In this document: positions 18,606 through 29,655 of the stretch, piece after piece
How positions within the stretch are numbered: the first letter of the stretch is position 1
How the letters are laid out: each line of letters opens with the position of its first letter
Assembly (NCBI GenBank): GCA_963693315.1
Contig: OY856186.1
Location: 383,258,215 to 383,322,214 of the forward strand
Length of the DNA: 64,000 nt
DNA from: Diogma glabrata
Taxonomy: Eukaryota; Arthropoda; Insecta; Diptera; Cylindrotomidae
Direction: 5' to 3'
Translations under genes and position numbers: made by a program
The notes under the pieces: generated by a model
Databases searched by the model: none
What the model saw: only the letters and a program-made list of their open reading frames with translations
What the model was told of the DNA's origin: nothing

Positions 18606-20187
18606 TCAGGACCACGCCCATTTTGGTGAATACTTTTCAAAATTAAATATATCTGGCTGACCAAAATGATCAGCATCCAAACTAGAACTGGACCAACGAA
18701 ATGGGCGTAATTTTTTATTCGAAGCATACGAAACATCTTCCCGGACGGACATTTGACGTTCATAATTGCTACTTTTTTGATTTGCTGCTGATAATTTTGC
18801 TAACTTTTGACTTTTTTTAGTTTCATGTTGAAATAATGGGCCAGAAATAGCCTCAAGTATTTGCTCGCCTAAATTTGTTTCAGAATATAATTTTAAATCA
18901 ATATTCCCATATGCGATTGGTTCTTCATTTTTTTCTAAATCACCACGGTATGCACGTTGTTTTAAAAATTTCGATATAGACTCTAAATCGGTAATATTAT
19001 CAAATAATACAGGCGATAAACGATTATTTGATTCATTGCTAATCGTTAATCGATTAATATCACGTGTTTCTTGAAAATGTGGAATTCCATTTCCATACCA
19101 ATATCCAGTTTTAAAAATACTTTCAGTCTCATCTTCTCCATGCAATCGACCAGGAACTTGATCAACGATCCATATTATTCCTTTATGCAATTTTATTGGT
19201 GTTTTAGTTGTTTCATCATAGCTTGTATTAGCATCTTCAATTTCATTTGTTTTTGGGTTTGTTTCATCAGTTGATACAGTGTCTTCATTGGTGGCCGATG
19301 TTGGTAATGTTAAGTTAAGATTTGTTAAACTTTCTAAGTTGATATGATGAAATCGTTTCGTATCAACAATTAACCATTGTTTTTCTCCTGTATTTGGATG
19401 TCGTGACATTATTCTTGCCCATGACCGACCACTATGTGCCAAGCGATTAGCGGTCATAATTCGAGCTGATAAAAAAACTGTATTTTCGAAATCAATCTTT
19501 GCCCATAATTTGAAATTGTTATACACCATTTCAGCTCCTATAATAGCCAGTTTTATGTGATCTCCATGAACCAAATAAAAATCATCTAATGACGAAATCG
19601 TTCCTGGATAGCTTGTAAACACCATATCATTTCCAGGTACCAAATGACTTTTTTTGTCTGGTGAAAAATGATAATGGAAATGATATTTTTTTAACACTCT
19701 CAGCATCTTGGAATAACTTCCTCCGGAACTATGCCCTATTAATAATTTAACTGTATCAGTCTGTGGTAATATTTTTAACACCATTCGTGATTTGACATCA
19801 TCAAATACATATTCTTGGTTTTCGTTTTCAGAACTTTCATCCGAAAACTCTGTAATATTTTCCTTTTTATTTTTATTTAAGAAGAAATGATCATAAAACA
19901 TTTTTAGATCTTTCACGTCTGCAGCCGAGTTCATAAGTAGGAAGTCTGAAAAAGGTATTTCCCAATCGGAACGTGATCTTTTTACGCCTTTACGAAAACC
20001 AATATCAATCCCTTCTAATTGATAATAAAATAACCGAACTTGATACCAATAATGATCACGACTGGATTGACCTCTTACTTTTTTATCAACACCCATTATT
20101 GATTCATAATTTGTTAAAATAAATTCTCTCAACCAAGAACAATAAGCTTGGGTCTCTTCTGATTCTCCACAGTACGACTGAATTGTA
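18606..20187 (-). CDS. lama: Phospholipase B-like protein (lamina ancestor-like), exon 3
   Basis: The last and largest coding exon (527 codons plus stop). The acceptor is TTTTCGTTTCAG|TACAATT. Joined to the two upstream exons it gives a 652-residue protein in one frame, normal for phospholipase B-like (PLBD/lama) proteins. Conserved blocks: GHSSGGSYSKMLRVLKKY (about 277-294), FTSYPGTISSLDDFYLV (about 316-332), RLAHSGRSWARIMSR and QWLIVDTKRF (about 374-405), WIVDQVPGRL and GYWYGNGIPHF (about 465-497). Two low-complexity acidic/Thr stretches (about 232-252 and 424-455) are insertions. The family are Ntn-type hydrolases of the secretory/lysosomal route; in Drosophila lama is expressed in neural and glial precursors. 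The residues before DDFY are SSL with no Cys, so catalytic activity is uncertain. Confidence 0.9.
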
Positions 20188-21479
20188 CTGAAACGAAAAC
20201 AAAAATAACATGTTAGCTATACAACATTTTTAAATATTAAAGAATCTGTTTGTATTTGTCGGCAAATTTAATTTTTTGAAATGCAATAACTTTTTCCCGA
20301 TTTTTAATTTTTTTGTCAACAATGTTAGCAATATTTGTATATTCTTACAAAATGAAAAAGAAGCATATTTCTTATTCCTATTATAGTTTACCAAAACAAT
20401 AATAAAATCTCTTGTTACCCTTATTAATTTCGATCTTAGAACTGTGTGAAAAAACATTAATTTCATTAAAACGTTTTTAATTTCATAATCGTTTTACTGT
20501 ACGATACATAGCATTAATAATATGGGGGTTTGTGAAACAGGTTTTCTTAAAACTTAGACTGGATATACAACAATTAGGGATAGTATATTTACACATTCAT
20601 TTATGACAGAAAAAGCTATTATTATTTGCCGTTGCTGCAAATATTATCAGACTAACACCCTTATCCTGTAAAAAATTGCTTCTAAACATTGACCCATATT
20701 TAGGCTCAGATATATATGGATAATGGAGCTCCAAATTTAACGAACCGGCATTCAAAAAATACTTAAATATCGCTGTAGAAACTGAAACGTGTACACTCTC
20801 GAACATCCTACTATTTCACATAGACTTTCATAAGAGACAAAAGGGTAGGTATATGTATAGGTATAATTATAAGATAAGTACCATAGCTATGGAGGAATTT
20901 CATATCGACAAACAATTGTTAGGGAGGTATTCTGTATTCTAAGATAGCCGTTTCTCTCGAAGATAACTTGTGATTAACACGTGATTTTAGAGTTATTCTT
21001 GATAGTCATGCATAACGTAGATATGGTAGACTCAAGATGTACATACAGACTTTGAGAAGTGCATACATCGGAAGCACTATAGCAGAGCCACCAGCGCACA
21101 CGATAAGAGATTCAGCTGTAGTGGCCAGGACGGTCACCAAGAAACCTGGCTTCAAAGGATCAAAATGTGCGTCACAGGACTTACCTTGCATTACTATTAG
21201 GAAAAACGTGTTACTTTCCAACTAACATTTTTCAACTGTTATTATAATTTATAACTCGAAAGTACCTGAAACTAAGTCCAATCAATACGCTTTACTGGAA
21301 GCCTCTCAAGTTCGTATCGACAGTCATATTTTCAATAAGTTCTTTTATTGTCAATAAACGACATTTGATCTGCTACTAACTGATTTTTTCTAACTTTTAC
21401 TGAATGCCAAAAATGACTAAAGTTGCCGTCTATTCTCTAACAGTTTAAGACTCCTTAAAAACCATCGTCCGATTCCTAA

Positions 21480-23610
21480 CTGCAGCCACTTTATATTTTT
21501 AACAAGTTGGGATCACCTCAACGATTTGTTAGTCTGGGATTTTGAGAGCTCGTGCCCTGAAACGAGGCAACGAGGTGCACATAAGTTAGTCTGGAGGAAC
21601 AAAAACCTTGATAAGCTAAATTGAACTTCTGAACAGGGCACTGAAAACTTATGATGAAGCTGATTGGGCTCTGTACGACTGAGACCATCACAGACGGTGC
21701 TTCACTAATGCGGGCTTTGAAAAAGGATTCTTTAGCGAGATTGGATAATATTAAATTATCCAACGATACTCACACTGGAAGGGAACTTATACAGCACTAC
21801 TCCACCACCATTTTCCTGGCTGTGTACTTGGGGAGATTGCTTAGGAAACAGTCGCAGAAAATAGGGAAAAACATAACCCAATGGACTGGGTAATCACCAA
21901 TAGAATTGTATCGCCGCTCTTTCTTGGGCTATCAGTTCCTTTGAGCCATTCAAATCTCCAGGTCCAGACGGAATTGGCCTATTATGATACAACAGTGTCT
22001 GGACATAATAGAAGATAGTTTAGTAAGGATCTTCGTGCCCTGTATAGCTCTTGGTTATGTACCCCAGCCCTGGAAAAACGTGAGAGTCGTCTTTACCTCA
22101 AAACCAGGAAAAATCAACTACTGCGAGGCGAAAAACTTCAGACCGATCAGTCCTTCCTCATACCTTCTTTCAAGTTTTTGAGGAGGTTGACCGACCGTTA
22201 CATTGAAAATGTCTGACTGAAGAAACCTCGCTAAGGAGGAGGCAACACGCTTATGAAACAGGAACGTCTACGGACACAATCCTTTCAGAGGTGGTCTCTG
22301 ATATTGAAGAGACAATCTCTAAAAAGGCTATCACTCTTGGTGCTTTTCTTGACATAGAAGGGCTTTCGACAAAGCCACTTTTGAGTTACTTCTTAACGGA
22401 GGGGAAAGGTACGGTGTAAACAAAACACTTAAGATAAATACTACGGGCGCTGCAAAGTCGATGTCTGTTTATTCACACGAAGGGACAAAACCACAATCCA
22501 GGTAGGTGTGAACCTTGGATGTCTCCAAAGGAGCCTTCTATCACCCCTGCTGTGGAACATGATGGTAAACCAACTCCTTATTGAATTAAATGTTATAGGG
22601 CTAAACACATAAGTCTATGCCGAAGATGTTAGTATTCTTTTCAAAAAAGACAATATGGGGTATCTTCGCAGTAAAATGCAGAACGCCCTGAATATTACCA
22701 ACAGTTGCTGTTGGAAAAATGGTCTCCCGATTAATGCCTCTAAGGCACAGTTCGTTGCGTTTACCAACAGAAGGAAACTAAACAACTTCACTCTTCCTTC
22801 AATCGGTAATCACACATTAACACACCATGATAATGTGAAGTATCTTGGTGTTACTCTCGACAAGCGGCTTATTTTGGTTGTTCAAGTTAAAACTAAATGC
22901 GCAAACACAGCTCGCGTTCTGTGGCAGTGGAGGAGGGCTTTTGTGGGCTGACTTTGAAAATAGTCTACTAGCTGTTTGGAAAACTACACTATCAAGTCAA
23001 AAATAGTAGAAGAATTTCGGGTTCAAGAACAGAATATCACTGATATGGACACCAGGGTATAGTGCAAATCTCGGGAAAAAGCTAATGATTTAGCAAAGAG
23101 CTCCGCAGGGAGGTTCATAGACCCTGAAGCAGGAATTGGTATATCAAAAGGCAGGATAAGATCGCCAGTCGAACAGGTTCTCTTTTGATCCAGTAACTCT
23201 CAATCAAGGGACACAGAAAGCTGCAAGGTCTCCAAGATGTTTACTCCACGGTTGAGACGGCAAACCACCGAATTTCTGTTAAACCTGACCCGGTCAGACT
23301 GTAGGCTAATGGTGGGACTACTAACACGTCACCAACATGTGAATAAAAATTTGGTACGGCTTCGAGTAGAAAATGATTCGTCTTAAAGAGGATGAAACAG
23401 TCTCTCACCTTATGAGAGAATGTTAGGTTCTTTCAGGGCTCCGCAGCAGCATGTTAGGATCGAACTACCTACGGATAGAAGATTTCTAGATAGATAGATT
23501 CAAGGCTATTGACTTTTTTCAAAAAGGTCTACAGTTCTTAAATATGAGGATGGCATGAGAACTTAACAGTCATGGTTGCCTTACCCTCCCCCTTTAAAAA
23601 AATGGGGAAA
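21480..23610 (+). mobile_element. R1/LOA-like non-LTR retrotransposon, degenerate
   Basis: Broken plus-strand frames read an RT linker (RALKTYDEADWAL, TDGASLMRALKK), then IALGYVPQPWKNVRVVF and KPGKINYCEAKNFRPIS (RT motifs). The motif-3/4 region and a GYADD-equivalent lie near 22610 (VYAEDVSILF, active site damaged). NASKAQFVAFTNRRKL and LGVTLDKRL follow at 22655-22951. Further on, WTPGYSANLG and KANDLAKSSAGRF near 23050 look like an RNase H domain, and a DETVSHLMREC tail follows. Many stops and an apparent internal deletion near 22950. RNase H after RT points to LOA/I/R1-type elements. The endonuclease fragment at 42440-43440 may be the same family. Confidence 0.7.
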
Positions 23611-24570
23611 TATCAGTTAGTTGCACATGAAATGACGTTTTTTAAAAACATCTGGTAATTGTTAATATATGATTTTACACGAAATTGAGAGGTTTTATAC
23701 TATATTATCATTCAGATTTTCTTACTTGATGCCATTTTTACTAGGTTTTGGTGTCATCGGGCTACATCACGACAGACGTGATGAAGACGACCCCCACTAG
23801 GATACAGTGTTTGATGGAGTAGTGTAATATTCAAAATTGGCCTCGTATTATTGAGTTGATGCTAAGCCCAACATAGATACATTGGAGAGTACCGTCACAA
23901 ACCAAAGAAATTAAGCGTTAATTACAATATCAAATAACAGTCTATAATAACTATAATAACCTACAGTCTATAATAAATTCATCTAAAAACGATAAAATGA
24001 ATGATTGACGTTCATCTTTAGCAAAGTTTCAACCGAGGTAAGCTTAACAGGTTAATAACTCCAATAACAAAACATGCGCACAATAAAGCTTCAAACCCAC
24101 TTAACATTTGAGCAACAAAATACGTTTGTTGTGTAGCTCAAAATTTATAGTTAAATGGTTGACATTATGAATGTGTGTTGTGTGAAGCAATTTGTCAAAA
24201 TTCCCGAGCAAATACTGACAATACTACAGCATATTTTGATGATTTTGCAATCTTGTATTAAAATAAATATCGAGAATTTGTCTGAACTAGGCGAGTGGTG
24301 GTTGAATCATAAAAATATATTCCGATAAATGTTCAAATCACTCTATTTCTACATTTAAGCTATTTCATAGCACAGAATTCGCGTGAATTTTACAAAAACC
24401 TAGGAATATGTCAAAACTGTTAGTTTTGTTTCCGAGGTGGGAGGAGCTAGATCATGTCAACAAACTTCACAAAACAAATCTCAATACCGAATAAAATCAT
24501 ATAGCAAAAACGTCTTTTGTCAAAAAACGACATTTCATGTTAAACTAACTGATATTTTCCAACTGCAAAA
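23597..24570. repeat. Inverted repeat pair of ~100 bp, third copy at 21240-21400
   Basis: Read in reverse, 23710-23597 resembles 24460-24570: shared words AAAATCATATA, AAAAACGNCATTTCATGT and AACTAACTGATATTT. A more diverged direct copy lies at about 21300-21400 (AACGACATTTGATCT, TAACTGATTTTTTC). The spacer 23711-24459 shows no coding similarity. It is probably an old foldback element and its relic. Confidence 0.5.
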
Positions 24571-24879
24571 ATAAGTCCAAGGTGGGAGGAGCGAGATAAT
24601 AGTTAATAATTAAATGATAGTCAGGATCGTCTACCTACCGCATCCATTTCGTCGGTTTAAAATATAAACTGAAAAATCCCTAGCTAGCGATGTGCTGAGC
24701 AGCCAGTCAAAATATGAGAGCAATCGGTAAAAACAGAAACAAATATTGTAAAAAAAAAACAAAAAAATATTGTAGAAAACATAAAAAAATATTGAGTCCA
24801 TTAAAACCTAAAAGAACGCATGGTGTTGTTGTGACACATATTGTAATCCTTACTACACACAAAATATTTATTTATGATT

Positions 24880-25382
24880 CGCTGGGCCCGCGCCGATTTC
24901 ATGTGATGATTACCACATATTTTATAGTTTGTGAGGCGCCTGTCCTTGACGAGTCCGAAAATTTTTTTTCTGTCATTTTTCTTTTCACAAAAATTCCGAT
25001 TGCCTGGGATCTTGTAAATTTTTTTTTTGTTTAACTATGGGGGTTGGCAATTTGATTTAGAACACGAGGGTAACCTTGTCCGACAAAAATTTGTCTGCTA
25101 TCGTACAGTCCGGCAACCCAAACATACCAAAATGTCACTTGTCGCCTGGGCAATAGCAGACACATTTTGATCGGACAAGCTTACCCTCGTGTTCTAAAAC
25201 AAATTTCCAACCCCCACAGTTAAAAAAAATGTGGTAGCAAATTTACAAGATCTCGGGCAATCGGCATTTTATGGAGCTTGCCGAACGAAAAAGCGGCCAA
25301 TATGAGGAAAATGGCAATCCGCCTCACGAAGCATAAAATATGCGGTAATCATCACATGTAATCGGCGTCGGCCCAGGGACTA
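24880..25382. mobile_element. Palindromic MITE, family M1, copy A
   Basis: Ends read GCTGGGCCCGCGCCGATTTC on the left and, in reverse, GTCCCTGGGCCGACGCCGAT on the right. The arms continue with TGATTACC.CATATTTTAT and TGAGGCG. The centre folds on ACACGAGGGTAA and TTGTCCGA against their mirrors at about 25165-25195. Copy B at 57583-57956 shares ends and interior. No coding capacity and no clear target duplication. Confidence 0.75.
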
Positions 25383-26499
25383 TAAGTCACCATTTTACCA
25401 ATTCGGATCGATTCTTTAATTTTTAATATAAGATCCAAAATTGACAAATAAGCTCTGTTATTGCTCTCACGTTTTGACTGAGAGCTAACCACAATGCTAG
25501 TAATCATTCAAAATATCACTCGCCAAAACCAGTTATTTTTTCGTAATTTCAAATGGATCAGAACTTTAATTTTTTAGTTGAGGTTGTTTTTCAATTTTCG
25601 ATCTTGTATTAAAATTTTGATAATCTGCTGGAACTGGTCGAGTGGTTCCTTAATCTTAAATAGATATGAAGATAAAAAATTCAAACCAATTACTGATAAG
25701 ATTAACTGAAAAATCGATTATGAAAAAGCTGTCTTTTGGTTTTTTGCATTTTTAAGGATATTTTTTAAACGAACAATGGCAATGTGGTGGTCGTGTAATA
25801 TCATAGAAAATAATACGATATTTTACGTCAATTTTTTTTCTTCTAACTTCACTTCATTGAATATTACGTCAAACCGGGCCGAACAGCCAAAAGATAAAAA
25901 AATAGATTCATACGTCAAACATTAGTGTCCGACCACTTTTATTTCAATTAATTTTATCACAAAAGATAAATTTAGCTCGAAAGCAACAAAACCAATTTTA
26001 TCAAGAATAGTTATCACAAAAATGTAAGCAAAAACAAAACCAAAAGCAGCTGCGTTTTTTTAATTTGGGTCAGGGTCAAGATCTAGATCAAGTCTATTTT
26101 TTACATGTAAAAACAACAACAACATAACCCAGATATTTATCTGGGTCTAGATCAAAGATCTAAAATATTTTGGTTACATAAAATTGCAAGAGATGGCGAA
26201 ACGTAGGTTTTGATTTTATAAGGTTGGTATGGTCATTTTAAAACTTATAAATGTCAAAGAAAATTTATTCAAAATAAAAAAACTGTCAAAGATTGACGAC
26301 TGGTAAAGTGATAACAGCGCACTCTCTTAGCAAAATTTAAAAACTATTTAAAGAAATCAAAATTCAAACGAACAGTAAGTAAATATTAAAATTTATTCTT
26401 TTTGATTTGTTTTGGATAAATAATTTAAAAATATGAGTATAAAAGATTTAAATTGAAGTAACAATTAAAATTTTTTAGGTTTTCTTCTGGAGTCTGCCA

Positions 26500-27330
26500 C
26501 TATATGCAACATTTTAAAACTTTTGCTAAGAACTGCACACAATCGGTAAAATAATTTTTAGCACATCTTGAGGAGATATTAAATAGTATAGCGGTTTGTA
26601 TATTGTTCATATTCATCTTTATTCGACACATTGTCAATATTATACTGTTTTTTTTAGACAACCCAATATTATAGGGCTCTTCTGACCTTATTAATAAACA
26701 GTACTTATGTAACCGTTCTAACAAAGTTAGAGTTGGAATTCCAGTCATGAAATTTAATTTTTCGTCAGTATCAATAAGGAACGGTAGTTTATTAAGTTTT
26801 TCTGTTTCACCATTAATTTCCACAGATACGCCGCGCTCGTGAATGTTGAATTGAGTACCTATGCAAAATTGGTGTATGGGTAAATATTTCCAAAGCCATC
26901 TTCTGTTCTGCTGGACGTATCAATTGATAAACTAAAAATTAAAATATAAGTACATACAAGATTTATAATTATACATTTATTTTCAAAAGTGTACATACTT
27001 GTTCATTATATTTAACCTGAGTTTTCTTGCCTTTGGCTTCCTCGTTATTATGCTTGACTGTGGTAAATTTCTGATGGAAAAGCATATGATGTGATGCCCT
27101 TTTTCGTATATGTTCGCCCGTGGAAATAGAATTAGAATCTGTTCTTTCTTGCTACAGAACACAAAGTTTTTGCGAATCTTTTTTCCCATCCTTATTACAT
27201 TTTTCCATTCATTTAATGTTATTTTATTTAACATGACCTTACGGGGAATATGATGCATGGACACGCCGTCAATATCATATATTTTGCACTGTGGTGCGAC
27301 TTAAAGATGTTTTGCACTGTGGTACGACAC
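26500..27330 (-). pseudogene. THAP / HTH transposase remnant
   Basis: At 27290-27000 the minus strand reads APQCK, HHIPRK, WKNVIRMGKK and FVFCS in THAP order: C..C, the HxxP-like motif, a Trp, then Cys. The frame shifts before the domain ends. A 16-base duplication (GT.GTACCACAGTGCAAAA form) near 27300 disturbs its start. At 26823-26500 comes NFMTGIPTLTLLERLHKY and LTMCRIKMNMNNIQTAILFN. These match the helix-turn-helix region that precedes DDE domains in THAP-containing DNA transposases. Catalytic acidic residues were not found. Confidence 0.5.
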
Positions 27331-27789
27331 TAATAGCGACCCAAATATTTCGTAGTTTTACGATTACTTTCCATTTTGCTATTAAAAATTATAAAATTGC
27401 GATCAAATTATAATAGATAATAGTGTTGTAACTTACATTTGAATAAATAAATACACCAATTGTTGCACAAATTTTAAAAATATTAAATTTAATATGGTTT
27501 AAATATTTTTGTGAGTAAAAATATATGGTATTTGACATATGTTTACAATTTGATTTATTTAACTTGTTTAACATAAAATCCGCTAGAGCACATGGTGTAT
27601 GTCGTCAATACTTTATTAAATTTGTTTAAAATCAATTTTAATATGATGTGTTTTCAACATGATTTTAATAAATTTGCTTAAAATTAATTTTAAATCAATA
27701 CCTAGGATATAAAATCCATATTATTTAAAGATTAGATGTTTACAATTTTTTATTAGTTATCAATTATGTATTTTATTTCACGCCATTGG

Positions 27790-27960
27790 CAATAATCAAT
27801 GAACCATATGTAAAAAAAAATGGATTAGTGTTTCTGATTAAATTTTTTTGAATTTTTTTTATATGAAGTTTTATTTTTTCAAGAGACGTTAAATATTTTT
27901 TAATTTTTTTTATATTGAGTTTTAATTTCAGAATGGCGCTACAAGTTCACGATTTTTTTT
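27790..27960. repeat. Dispersed repeat shared with about 5040-5170
   Basis: Both contain ATATG.AAAAAA.TGGA.TAG.GTTT, a T-rich run, TATATG..GTTTTAT and a CGC.GCTA..GTTCAC block. Diverged and non-coding; it lies inside the THAP-element interval. Confidence 0.45.
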
Positions 27961-29039
27961 CTTCTCAGCTCAGTGTTTCCAACAATTTAAAATACAATAT
28001 TTTTTTTCTTTGCGTGACCCACATCGTTTTTTTCAAACCTTGACCCTGACCCAAATGAAAAAAACGCAGCTAGCGTTAACAACCAAAATAAAATATTTTT
28101 ACTGTCACCTAAATTCAAAAAATTTTGACATTTAAACCAGCAAAAATTCTGATTTTTTTCGTGATAAATGGCGTGTAGTACTTCGAAGAATCATTATTTT
28201 TTTTATACCGTTGTCTCGACCGAACACTAGGAATATATTTTTCTTATGCCATCCTTAAGTTGAAGTTTCAACAAAAAATATGAGAATTGAAAAGAACAAA
28301 AATTGAAAATTTGCTAACCTAGTTTTACGATTGAAAATTAGGTTTTACTTTTTAGTTTTATTTAAATTCTTATAAATTCGAAAAATAAATATTTTGCTTT
28401 AAATAAAATACAGCTTATTTAAAACACAAGAACGAACGTTTTCACCAAGTTTCATAAAAAAAACAATTATTTTTGCGCTATGGTATATAAAAATAAAAAA
28501 CAAAAAAAAAACGGTTTTTAGCGCTTTTTTCGATAATTTTGAGGTTATGTTGAAAAATAAATGAACGACACAAAAGTTTTAGATGTTTTAATTATCTACC
28601 ACTTTCACATTTTTTTATGCATATTACAGCCATAAATCGTATAAAACCAACCTCAAACCCTCAAAACGTATATTTAGCTACCCACACCCTCTTTCCGGAA
28701 CTTTTACCGAGTGAGTTGATTTTTCAAAATTTCCTTAAAATTTGCCCTAAATTTTACGACCATCCAAATACTGCTAAGAACTTTTTTTGTTTCAAAACTG
28801 ATTGACCCTGGTCTATTTGATGATATCACAAAGATATAGACCGAACTGCATAAGTTCATATACAAAGTCACTGTCAGGGCAGCCACTTCTTAAATGTGGC
28901 GTCTTCTCTTTGGCATTCTCTTGGGCATCAACATGTTATTTGTGAAAAAAAGACTTAACGTACCGAGTAAGTCACTGATTACGTTAAAAAAGAACATCAA
29001 CTTAGGGTCATAAATGAGGAAAGTAAAGCTAGAATAAAA

Positions 29040-29160
29040 GAGAAGAAAATGTTAGTATAAATCTTACTAAAACAGAAATGGTTCTTGTCATGAGTAAGTA
29101 CAAAATGACATATAGAGAGAAAGCTCAACTGGAATCTGTAGGAACATAAAAATGAAGATT
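29040..29160 (+). pseudogene. Short RTE/CR1-like reverse transcriptase scrap
   Basis: One frame reads NVSINLTKTEMVLVMSK followed by LESVG. This resembles the segment just after the YADD box in RTE-like polymerases (GLKINxxKTxxMVxSK). Too short for a family call. The rest of 28231-29200 shows no gene. Confidence 0.35.
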
Positions 29161-29199
29161 CATGTTCGACGGGAAATTAAAATAATATATGTTTAAAGT

Positions 29200-29655
29200 A
29201 AAAAGCATTAACAAGGACGTAGTGACTACTAGATGACATCCTAAAGACCAATTAACCGGGTCTTATAAAGCGCTGGCTTGGCAACTATCTTAGAGGTCGC
29301 CAAACATACGTCGAGTTTCAGAACTGTAAGTCCAAGATGAGAGTACTACGACAAGGAGTTCCACAAGGCGGAGTTCTCTCACCTTCATTGTTTAATCTCT
29401 ACTTAAGCAGCTTACCTGCCCCGCCGGAAGGAATAACCATCACGTCATATGCAGATGATTGCACAGTGCTTGCAACAGGTAACAACCTAGAATAACTCAC
29501 CAATATCCTAATCACCTACCTTAACATCCTCAATGAGTTGTTTAAAACAAGGAAATTAAAATTTTCTACAGAAAAATAACTTTCTACAGAAAAATCCTCT
29601 TCTGCACTATTCACCACATGGACGAAGGAGGTAAACACAACACTAAGCATTGTTT
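29200..29655 (+). mobile_element. Non-LTR family 1 fragment, RT region (copy B)
   Basis: Closely similar to 7480-7890 of the near full-length copy. It encodes LRQGVPQGGVLSPSLFNLYL and TSYADDCTVLATG with an added stop (GNNLE then stop) and a small internal duplication (ACTTTCTACAGAAAAA). It ends abruptly at the poly-T start of the RTE-like element at 29656. The continuation is absent beyond 31555, so the RTE junction coincides with a deletion. Confidence 0.8.

Larger units (their letters stand above)
25921..28230 (-). mobile_element. Decayed DNA transposon with THAP-type transposase and inverted ends
   Basis: The left end ATTAGTGTCCGACC and the right end in reverse, CTAGTGTTCGGTCG, are imperfect inverted repeats. 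Inner inverted blocks are better: GCTGCGTTTTTTTAATTTGG near 26050 mirrors the stretch 28072-28030. Between them the minus strand carries THAP and helix-turn-helix transposase pieces. No target duplication was identified and most of the catalytic region is not recognisable. Confidence 0.5.
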
